A program made the translations under genes and the position numbers. This document shows, piece by piece, positions 1 through 10,900 of a stretch of 64,000 bases of DNA. Source of the stretch: Serilophus lunatus (lineage: Eukaryota > Chordata > Aves > Passeriformes > Eurylaimidae); the NCBI GenBank assembly GCA_013399895.1, contig VXBA01001296.1, positions 224 to 64,223 of the forward strand, in the 5' to 3' direction. How positions within the stretch are numbered: the first letter of the stretch is position 1; every line of letters begins with the position of its first letter. The notes beneath the pieces are model-generated. The model was not told where the DNA came from. It worked only from the letters and a program-made list of their open reading frames with translations, and ran no database searches.

Positions 1-150
1 AGCTCGGCCCTGCCCGGAGCTCAGCCCGGGCCTGCCCGGGGCTCCGCCCTGCCCGGAGCTCAGCCCGGCCCTGCCCGGGGCTCCGCCCTGCCCGGAGCTC
101 GGCCCTGCCCGGAGCTCAGCCCGGCCCTGCCCGGGGCTCTCCCGCTCCCC
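1..150. repeat. CpG-rich minisatellite
   Basis: Tandem variants of a roughly 19-base word (GGCCCTGCCCGGAGCTCA and relatives ending GGGGCTCC) alternate to make a higher-order unit of about 38-39 bases. The array starts at or before the window edge. It is very GC- and CpG-rich, and runs into non-repetitive CpG-rich sequence up to about 210. Confidence 0.85.
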
Positions 151-235
151 GCCGCCGCCGCCTCTCGTCCCTCCCGGCTCCGCCCGCGGGCACTGCCGCT
201 GCTCTGGCCCTGAAATCCCGAATCGCACCTTCCAA
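1..235. promoter_or_regulatory. CpG-rich segment, possible promoter of a gene outside the window
   Basis: The minisatellite plus the following CCGCCGCCGCC and CGGCTCCGCCCGCGGG sequence forms a CpG island-like block, in contrast to the AT-rich sequence after 330. No convincing coding exon is visible in it. It could be the start of a neighbouring gene lying to the left, or only a GC-rich repeat. This is inferred from base composition alone. Confidence 0.3.
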
Positions 236-237
236 GA

Positions 238-330
238 ACCGAGGGGCAGGGTCAGGGGTAGGGCAGGGTTAGGGGATTGTTCTGGTTATGGTCAGGGTCA
301 GGATTAGGGGTAGGGCAGGGTAGTCAAGAT
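238..330. repeat. G-rich telomere-like degenerate repeat
   Basis: The plus strand carries many G-triplet words: GGGGCAGGGTCAGGGG, GGGTTAGGGG, GGTCAGGGTCAGG, GATTAGGGG. They resemble degenerate TTAGGG/TCAGGG repeats and could form G-quadruplexes. It is too degenerate to be an active telomere. It may be an interstitial telomere-like remnant or a plain G-rich minisatellite. Confidence 0.55.
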
Positions 331-496
331 CGTCTTCACTCGGACAGTGTACAGACAGACACACTGCCCCAAAAAGCTGGAAAATAGCCCACGTTGGACA
401 AATATGCTTCGCTAAAAGCTTAGCAAAAGCATTAATGAGGTTTAATGAGGGGGAGCAACAAAGTTGCTACACACAGTATATGTACAAAAGCAACAT

Positions 497-502
497 TTTA
501 TT
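497..502 (-). terminator. TCTN3: Candidate poly(A) signal for TCTN3
   Basis: AATAAA on the minus strand, read as TTTATT on the plus strand, about 1.2 kb past the TCTN3 stop. I saw no other clear AATAAA in this orientation between the stop and here. This suggests a 3' UTR of roughly 1.2 kb. Usage is not provable from sequence. Confidence 0.35.
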
Positions 503-1681
503 AAAGGGAGGGTCTGATTTTACAGCCCACTGTTGATTCCATTGCAGTACTTGGCATGACATGGGGCAGATTTTTCCACGATGAAGAATTTAAGATAAAT
601 AATAAATCCCTTGCTAAAAAATATTACTTTCATCCAAAAACTTCCAGGAGTGACTGAGCAATTTCCTGTGTGACGGAATATAATGAACAATGTAATGAAA
701 ACATCACCTTTAATGTCAGAAACAGTCAACTTACCTCCTGCTCCCAGATACTGAGGTAAGGTATTACAGTAAGCTTCACTCTCGTAATACATCTACAAAC
801 TCTTCCTAAAATAATTTTTTAACTTTAGAAACACTCACACTCTCTCTGATGTACCACTTAAAACTTTGGTGGCTATCATGTTCATTTCCTATCTGGAGAG
901 AAAAGAGAAAAATCTAGGAAAATCTTATCTAGGAAAAACTATATTCAGGCCAGTTTACTCCAGGAAAAAAAATAAATCAGGAAGATGTCCTGACAGATCA
1001 CTAAAATTCAACTGTATTTTAGAGTATGGAACACTTAAAATTACTTTGCTTTGTGCAACATAATTGCTAATATAAACAGTCTTTAAACTATGAAAATTTC
1101 AATTGAATATCTTTCTTTGAACATAGAAAAAAAAGAGTCAAAATATCACAGAGGCATGGATGTAACAAGGACAGGTCAGAGCTGACTGGCAGACATGTCT
1201 ACTTACAAAATAAGAATTCAGGCCACCTGGGAATGCTCCTGTATTTTAAAGGCTCAGTTAGTTCCATGGAGAAATATCAGGTGCTTTTCCAACAGGGAGA
1301 TAACTGAATGCAGGTCAAATGCTTGTACTGACCTTTGTTCCTCTCTCCATTTCCCTTGGTTTAAAGAACATTCTTGGTCTCTGGGAACATGGACCAACTG
1401 TTCTAACACCCTCCTCCCTGTCCTTCATTGATGCAACATCTCTGGTTCTCCCTGGTCCTCAAGTGTTTCCCTGCAGTGACATTCACAGATGGCACAAACA
1501 CAGAACAGGGCCATGAGATGACACAGGACGGCAGCTGGTCCTGTGCCTTAGTTCAGGAACAGAAGACATACAGATATCATAGGCACATTAAAAGAATCTG
1601 AGGAGAAAAGCCCATGATCTGGATCATATTCTGAACATATTAATTCACTGACTGAACTTTAAGTACAAGCCCCATCTATTT

Positions 1682-1903
1682 TCAAAAGCAGAAAATACTA
1701 GAGATTATTAGAATCAACAAAAAATAGCCAGCCAGATCAGCTCTGTAACTTCTTTCTAAATTCAGTGCCACCCTGAATGGAAAAAAGATATCAAATGGGA
1801 GTTTCCAGTGGCTCTGGGGCTGGCCCCGGGGAGGTTCTGGCCAGTCTGTCATGTCAGTGAAGGTAACAACAGTTGTCACAGCCACTGCACTGGTGCTCAG
1901 GAA
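1682..1903 (-). CDS. TCTN3: TCTN3 exon 13 (last coding exon)
   Basis: Codes residues 435-507 and the TGA stop. Acceptor CGTTGCAG, phase 0. It holds the conserved PPRGQPQSHWKLPFDIFFPF region and the hydrophobic C-terminus that should anchor the protein. Confidence 0.92.
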   Translation of the reverse strand, partial: FLSTSAVAVTTVVTFTDMTDWPEPPRGQPQSHWKLPFDIFFPFRVALNLERSYRADLAGYFLLILIISSIFCF

Positions 1904-4900
1904 CTGCAACGAGAGGGAAGGCACAGAGAGTTCAGCAGACTTAATACAACAGATATATTCCTCCTCTCAATCTTCTAACAGATCTCCAAAGTGGGAACAG
2001 TGACTCAAGCTCTGTTAGTGTAAGCCTTCTATTCAGAGACAGTTCACCTTCTTAGCAATAAGAACAGAAGCCAAGCTAGCTTTGTTTTTATAAAATTATA
2101 TACTGTCTTTAAGGTAAGACCACCTGGCCCTTTGGACAAGTGTTTGCTGCCAGAAATAGAATCACCACAAGATGAAATACTTTCAATAAATTACCAGTAA
2201 AATAAAGCAGGGACCCAATACAACAATAAATTCATTTCTCATGTTTTAGGATGTTGTTTCAGAAAGGAGACAGATGGATAAAGATGGAACAGGGGACTGA
2301 ATTTCTAAGTCCTCAGCTCTTTTCTGTTTCAACAGACAACTAATACATTCCTTCCTTGAGCTGTGTGAAGTTTCATGGCCACCTTGGGCTGATTTAAGAC
2401 CATGCTGCTGCCAAAAGAGCAGCATGCTAACATTGAGAAGGAAGCTACTGGCAGCACACTTGCCATGCTTGCACTGCTTTAAGCTAACCTGCGAAATCAC
2501 CCCTCACCCACTTCTCTGAGAGGAATTTGGAAGATCAAAGAACTTTAGACCAAAGTTCTGTAGGAAGCATTCAAAAAAACTGCAAGACAGAATTCAGGAC
2601 TCTTAAGAAAAAATACTGAGATTCTTGTTGGGGAATTTTTGTGGTACCTCTCATGGCAAATTAAAAAACACTTCTGTGCTTAAATAGAAAAAATATAATG
2701 AACAATGCATTGGGTACAGTCCACCTACACACATGGTTCTACATGGAGTCTGTAAAGATGCATCATGAGAAGATTCCTTGTGTACACCTGCACCAGCAGC
2801 ACCAATCCTGGGAGCACCAGCATGAGGGCTGTGAGTCCATCCCCTATCCCAGCTCTGCTGCCCAAAGGTGCCCCCTGAGCCTCTCCCTTCCATAATGGCT
2901 ACAATTGTCAGGCTGTTTCTTATCACCTGGAAAGTTCACTCACTTGCAAGGTGTCCTAGCATTCCTGTTTCCAGCCACTTTAACCCCTTCTTGTCTTCCC
3001 TGCCAGATCAATCCTCTGTCACAAATTACCACTGCTGAGCAGTTATAATTAGAATTTCTCCCTCACTTCTGATGGAAGCAAGTTCTCCCATCAATGAGTA
3101 AACACACAGTTGGCCCAACTGCCTTAGTTAACAAGAAGCCTCAAAATGAATGATTTTGTGTTTGGACCTTCAAAATCTGAAATATATGAGCCTTTAAATA
3201 GATGAGCTGCCCAAAAGACTAGTGATGTCAAAAGCCAAAAATGCTCCAAAATGGGATCCACTGGCACATGCTTGGAAAAAACTATTGATTGCCTTTTACA
3301 GTCCTGTTAGCTCCTGCTGACATCAGAGATTCATAGAATGGTTTGGTTGGAAGGGACCTGTAAAGGTCACCTAGTCCAAGTCCCCTGCAATGAGCAGAGA
3401 CATCTTCAACCAGACTGGGTTGTTTGGAGCTCCGTCCAACCTGGGCTTGAATGCCTCTTTCTGGCCTATAGCCTCCCTCCCTAATTCTTCAAATCTGCTG
3501 CCATCAGCATTAGTCTCTCCATCAGCTAGCTGTTGATTTCGAAACCTCTAGAGAAACACAAGTGTCTTCTTGCACACATTATCAGCATGTTATGGAGTCT
3601 GTGAAATATAAACCAACCTAAATCCCGTATCAAGGCTTCAAGAGACAACTGGATAAACACAGTTACTGAATGTTTGCAAATACAACTTTATACTGAGCAT
3701 AATTAAAAGTTTAAAATCTGAGTCCTTAAGCAGCAGAAGGTGGTTTGGAGTTGGAAAGAAGGCATTTTCTGCAGCAGTGCAATGGAGAGAAGACAGTACT
3801 GAACAGACTACAGAACAATTTTCCTCTATGGAGCTGTTAAATACAAACTCTTGCCATTGCAGCCAGACCACTGCTAAGGTTCAATATAACTCAACTTAGT
3901 TTCAAGACCAATTGATTCCTTGATTCTGAACCAACCTGTAAATCCCATTTAATTACCCCTGTGTGTGAAGGAGGGGGTTTAATTCCATACCTTCAGGGGG
4001 TGACACTGGTACAAGTACCGTGCACTCAGTATTTGTGTTTGGGGGTTGGACAGAAGGCCCACTTTAGTCCACAGTATCTGTATCTCCAGGGCCACAGGAA
4101 CCACACAACAGGAAGTGCAATTCACGGCCTGAAAATAAAATACACTCCAATCAACTTAATATAGTAATTTAAAAGTGAAAAAGGACCATTACGGTCAAAG
4201 TCTAATATTTTAGATAGCATAGGTCACTTCAGCACTGATTTTTTAACTTCTGATCAGGTCAACCTCTGCTTTTGAAGCTACAGCAATCTCACTGTCATCT
4301 CATTTCCATACAGAATTTACCTCAGCTGTACCACTTAGATTTTGCATTCCATTAGGCCATCTTCTGACAGATTAATAATTATTAAAATACAGGTACTTTG
4401 GTGGCAAACTTTTAACCTTATTAGGCAATACACAAACATCCCTAGAAACTTGAAAATCAGAACAACAGATAACAATAAAAACATCAAATTAATAACAAGT
4501 AACCAGGTACTATTAGTTCTAGAAGGCTGTCAGAAAACTATGTAATACAACACTGGATTCAGTATAAAACTCTTTTTGCCAAATTAAATAGCAGGAATGG
4601 GATGCAAAATATATGAAATCTGTCAGGGTTTGTTGTTGGGGTTTTTTTAAGTACCACAATATGAAATATGACTGCTTACAGGTATTAAGATCTCTAAGAG
4701 TCAGAGGACCATCACACAAAGAAAGTCCAGATGCACACACTTGCCTGAGGCAGTACAAAGACAAAAGGAAAAGTAATTACAGCTGGCCTTTTTGCATTCA
4801 CATTACCTGCACGCTGCAGCCCTGAACCAGAATGGTTGTCCACTCCTCTGTCTGGGCTGACTGAGCACTGCCAGTTACAGCGAGCTCCTCTGCTCTGTTC

Positions 4901-7900
4901 ATCCCCTGAAAAGCCTGGTAGAACTTCTGCTGGATGTAACTACAGTTACTGTCTTCCAGGAATGGAGATAGGCTGGAAATGAGAAAATAACAGCTTTGAC
5001 AAAGTGACTTTCTGTTATAAGTGGGAGTGGCAGACTTAGAAACACACAAGCCAGGGGTTCAGCTCAGAAGCTATTTTAATGAGAAAATTTACATTTTTTA
5101 TACTTTTTAGAAATGAGCATGTTACCATTTCATTGGTAGATACACTTGGTTTCAACTATACCATTGGTTAAGGTTAAGCATGAAGTCACTTTTCTTTGTT
5201 TTGAGAACTTTTACTATTATTTTGATACTGGTTAAAACTGTTGTTGACAAAAGCTTGTTTGGTAAGGGAAAGTCATTGTTGTTGTGTGAGAGATCCAAGC
5301 TGCCTTGAAAAGTCATAAGCTGCTTGTGAGAAGCTACAGATGCATTTTGAGAAAGTTCTACCATTGTTTTGAGAAACCAGGATATTGTTTACTTTTTGCT
5401 TTGCTGTTTCTCAGACAGAAATTTCCCAGGCTAACTCCAAGCTTTGTCAGAGAGACAGAGTTACTTAGGCTAACTTTTAAAACTCTCAAAAACAGGCCCT
5501 AAAGCCACAGGCTTTCAAAACCTATCACCACAACTTTCAGGACAAAAAATCCCCACTATTATCATCCTTCATTTGTAATGAGTATTTCTTCTGCTCTTGT
5601 AATGAATCAACAAGTATCAGTATTAAATGGATGCAGTTTCAATCATTACAGTGAGAAAGGAGAAAAACATGCCAGGGTAATGCATGATAAGGAAAACTGA
5701 CAGCTCTTTAACCATGTTATCACATCAGTGGTCTTACACCTGCCCTGTCAAACAAATGATCTACATCATAAAACAACCACAAAACAATTCCTTTATAATT
5801 CACTCCTCAAAGATGAACTCTACCCTTGTCCAAGACACATTGCCAGACTACAGCATCACAATGTCCCAGAAGGCCTTCACAATGTTCAGATTATTCTAGC
5901 AGTCCTCCATCTCTCTGAAATCCAAGTTCTCTTAGGTGAATATGAAAGATCTGTGGCCCCAGGGAAGGACCCTGCCTCCACAGGGTTGCATGAGGGTCTG
6001 TGGAAACACGTGCTGAGTGAGTCCACACTTCCCAACTCTGTCAGGAGGGATGGCTGTACAGTGCATTGTTACCTGAGTCTGCAGCCTGTTCTCATGTTCC
6101 TTCCAAACTGAACCGTGTGTCTGAGGAACTGTGAGCAACTTCCATCCCCTTCACTCTGTAAAATGCTCATCTGAGAGACTGCACGTCAAGGAGCTCAGCA
6201 AAGCCTGGACAGACAGCAGGGAACACTCACCTTGCATTCAACAATCTGCTCACCTCACATTCCATCCCTCCTTATCCCCATCAGACAACTCCAAAACTCA
6301 ATACAGCCAGTGATAAATAAATAAATACATACATACATACTGGTAGCAGAGAAAGGATACATGCTGTATGGCACCACTGCCTGCAATCAGCAGTGGAGCT
6401 CCAGTGATATAGCCAGGGTTTCCACTCCTGGGCAGTGTATGAGAGAGGGCCCTGGTCTGCAACAATGCAAAAGGAAGAAATAGAAGAAGAGGAAAATACT
6501 GGCATCAGTGAGATCCATTCATCTCCAAAGACCAAATTCACATTCTCAAAAACGTAACTCAGCCATTTTTCGAATGACTGAGTATTATGCACTACTAAAA
6601 CTCTCATTATTTGTTTCCAAAGCCTCTTTCTTATCTGGCAAGTTCATTTGCAGTCCAAGAGGTAAAAAACTAAATGTTAATACCCTGAAACATGAATACT
6701 ACCAGGAAAACTCTCAGGACAATGAATTCCTATTGCTCAGCATTTGTCTCTGAGGAAGCAGACATAGTCTGGGCAATTCTAGAGATGAACTGCAGAACAA
6801 ACCCTGCCTTGACCCTGATTCTTAGTGATACATTCCACTTCTAAATTGTTTTATGGCAAGAGCCTCTGGGGATATGTGTGCAGTACAACCCTGTTGAAGT
6901 TATCAACCCCTGAGTTCACCACTTACCCAACTTTACATTGTCTCTAAGGGATGATTTAACACACATTAGAATTTCCCAAAATTCCACCTCTTCCAAAGAA
7001 ACTCTGTTTCCTCCTCTACAGGCAAAGTTAAATAAGTATCTGATGACTCCTATCCTCTTTCCCTTCTAACTCCCTCCAAACAAAACAAAAAAAATCACAA
7101 AAAACTTCACCCCCTGCCAAAAAAACCCTCAAAATACAAACTCAAAAATGAAACAAACAAGCAACAACAAAAAACGCACAAAACCAAAGCCAAACCAAAA
7201 ACATCACATCAAAACAACAGCAAAAAAAATCAGATAATCAGCCCCTTGAAATTTGTGCAATGCAGGACTGCACACTTGCATTGAGCCTGAATTTTTCTAC
7301 CAGCGTGGTTTATTTGAGATCAGAAATGCATTCTCTCCCACCTTCAACCACCATCTGCATCCCAGGGTTATGTTACTACTCTGCCACAGTGACACTGCTC
7401 TAATCTCTTCAGATCTCATCTGTATCAAAAGGGGTCATGAACCACAAACTTGGTAAAAGCCCAGGGAGGATGGGGGCACTGACCCAGAAGTGCAAGGTGA
7501 AGTGCTGCTGCAGAGAGGATCCAGGGTTCCCAGAGATGTTGCTCACTTTGAACTGGACAGAAACACTCTGGATTCCACTTGTGCCACTGTATTCTATCTC
7601 ATAGATCACCTGAAAGTCCAATTCAGAGAATAATCAGACAGAGTCGCGTAACGGGACAACAACTTTAAACTTGTGTTAAGCTGCTCAAAGGAAAGAAGAT
7701 TCACATACCTCAGAAACAACATTAGTACATGTGTTGTCTGTCATGTGGGGAGCTCCAGGCGGTGTGACTGCCACGACATTCACCTGCAGACAGGAACCAT
7801 ATGAACAATTAGAAATTGTTTGAAAGGAGTGTGCACTTTTTACTCTTTTCCATCCAAGTCATATCTACCTCCTTGCTGCAGCTGCGATCTGTGGGCACAT

Positions 7901-10900
7901 GAGCCACAACAAGCTGCCTCCCTGACTTTAGCCCTATCTATGCCCATTCTTTTAGAAGTCCATCCTTCCTTATATCCCTATTTTTTTTCTATAATGTCAC
8001 ACTTTTGTCAAACAAAACCTTGCCTCAGACACAGCACATTCCCATTCACCCAAGTTCCCAGCCCATGGGCATTACCTAAGATTCCAAATATGCTATATTT
8101 CAGAAGTAGAACTTATTTTCATTGGCAACACAGACTGACCTTCGTGGACTGCACAATGGTGCCATCAATTGGGACCTGAGGAAAATAAACAAACTATATT
8201 ATGCAACACCAAAAAACCCAAGTAAATGTCTGTGTTTGCAAGTGCCTAAATTCATGAAATTATCACTAACCAGAACCTATACATTATATTGACAAAATTA
8301 CTTTATTCCAGGTGTGTAAAACTTGTCATTTTTTGATTTATAAATCACAGATACAATCCATAGAATGCATTTTAGAACATCAGAAGACAAATTTAATCTT
8401 GGCCCTCCTAATGTATCTACATTCTGCAGGACCTTGAAGTGTCACATATCTATCCATTCCTGGAACTCCCTCTTCTGCCATTAAGTAATTACTTCAGCTT
8501 CCAGGTAAGGAAAAACTGAATTTTGGCCACAGTAACAAAGAAAGCCACGAAAACATGAGTTAATTCTGATCAACAGAATCCTCTCTGCTACAGTTATGTA
8601 GATTTAGCTTCCCAATAAAAAGGTAAACTGAGTCATCAGCCTTAGTAAGGTGTTCATATTTACAGTGTTATTTTCTCTTGGATCACCAGAGAAACTCTAG
8701 AAGGTGAGAGGAGATATTTTCAGATAAACATTCAGTAAGACCAGTGTGATGAACCCAGAACAGTAAATCTGTTATTTTGAAATCATTGTCAGGATAAATA
8801 GGGAAGAAATTGATACAGAATTCAATCTATGAGTGATATGAAATTCAATCTATGAGTGTAAACAGAGCTAATACTGGTAAGTGACCTTCAGTATGATTTT
8901 AGAGATAACATCTTGTGTAAAATAAATCCTCATTTTTTACCAACATACACTGCTTGATTGATCAAGCTGATGGAACAGAAGGGAAGACTTTGGAAAAACA
9001 CTCTGTTTAAAATGCAAGAGAGCTCCAGATAAACCATTAGAACTATGAAGTATCAACTAAGTACCTAGTAAATGCATTAAGAATTTGCTAATAACTGAAA
9101 TTTTTTGGGAAGTAGTTTGAATTGAAGGATTACTACCAAACAAACCATTTTTAACAGGCATCTCAGCAAGAAGGCCTCAATTGGGAGATAGGGAGGCCAC
9201 ACCAGATGACCTCCAGTCTTCCTGTTAGCTGAACTTGCAGAGAGAGGCAATGCAAAGTCAGGTACCCATGATTTTGAACAAAGGCAGGAAATCTGACGTG
9301 CACCTTCAGCACAGTGAAGTCCCTGTAGTAGGAAGCAGCATCCAGGGCAGGGTCAGTCCTGCAGCTCTCTGTCAAGTTGGCAAAAATCCGAGTACAGCTT
9401 GTGCTCTTACTGTCCAGGAAGCCTGAGTTAAGACAAGACAACAAATAAAACAGATGCCAGTCACCCTAAGATATTCTTCTTCCTTTACTAACCAGCAGGA
9501 TTTCCATCAACACAGACTCCACTGGCTCCCATGTTTACTGGGTGTCTAAGTGTGGTCAGTACAGCTGATGAATCGAAGTAGATTAGGATTGGATCACCAG
9601 CCTGAAAAGACAATTTAGAGAAATCACAAAGTTACTGTGGAATACTAAGGCCAAGGGTGGGGTGGTGACATTATCAGGGCAGAGACACAAATTTATACTT
9701 CTTTGTGTACACTTAGTTTTGTCTAAAAGGTTGTCCAACCTTTCAAATAAAAGAAAACTAATCAGAAACTTTTTATATACTAAGGAACCAAAGAAGTGAG
9801 AGATAAACAGTTTAACAGTGTGCTCTGGTAGCCAGGAGGGACACCTCTGCCTCGGGGTACATCAGGCTCAGCATTACCATCTGGTCCAGGGAGGGGATTG
9901 TCCTGCTCTGCTCTGCTCTGCTCTGCACTGGTGTGGCCTCACCTTGAGCCCTAAGGGCAGTTCTGGGCACCACAACATAAGGAAGATCTACAGCTATTGG
10001 ACAGCGTCCAGAAGGGAGCTAGGAAAATGATGAAGGGCCTGGAGGGGCCATACAGGAAGAGACTGAGGGCACTTGGTCTGTTTAGCCTGGAGGAGACTGA
10101 GGTCAGACCTCACCTGTATCTGCTGCTTCCTCCAGAGGGGCAGTGGAGGGGCAGCTCCAACCTCTGTGACCAGACAGGACCTGAGGAACGGCTGGAGCTG
10201 TGTCAGGGGAGAGTCAGGTTGGATCTCAGGGAAACATTCTTCCCCCACGGGGTGGTTGGGCACTGACCAGGCTCCCCAGGGTTGGGTCACGGCCCCAAGG
10301 CTGCCAGAGCTCCAGGACTGTGACAATGCTCTCAGGGACAGGGTGGGATTGGTGGGGTGTCCTGAGCAGGGCCAGGAGTTGGGCAGGATGGTCCAACTGA
10401 GGATATGCAATGATTCTAGGATACTGTGGATTATGGGTAAGAAAATAAGACTCAAGTCTGTTCTCACTTGGTCTCACTATAGACAGTTTCAGTAAAAGTG
10501 TATTTGCAAACTGATTACTATTTTCTGTCAACTTACACGGTAAAAAGCAGAGACTGATGGCTGGACTTGTGAGGGTGCTGTGAAAGAGTGTCTGCCATAC
10601 TTTTCCAAGAACATCATAAAATCAGATTGTCTGATATGCTGTGGCTGCTGGAAATAGTTGAGCTTTGCTAGAGTTTGAAAAGAGAAAAAAAAAGAAATCT
10701 GCCAATATCAAATTACTAGAAAAGATAAAAGTAAACATTGTGCCAATATTTCTAAAAGGACCAACTTCAGTAATTATAAGCTAAGTAGCACCTTATATTA
10801 ATCAACCCAACTTAACACTTCTAACAGGCTAACATGATCTACAAACAGGATGATACCATGAGTAGTAGTTTGTAGAGCTCATGGGAAACATCTGTTAATA

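Noticed and set aside
735..803. Minus-strand exon-like segment (TTTGTAG, MYYESEAYCNTLPQYLGAGG, donor GTAAGT)
   Set aside because: The splice-like ends are attractive, but I recognise no family, it lies in the probable TCTN3 3' UTR, and no partner exon is visible.
5881..6000. Possible TCTN3 exon after TTTCCACAG on the minus strand near 5,990
   Set aside because: No frame resembles tectonic; the true exon 10 (6,073-6,170) supplies the conserved sequence in phase.
9994..10531. Several 66-157 codon frames on both strands
   Set aside because: They lie within or at the edge of a CR1 fragment and are disrupted remnants.
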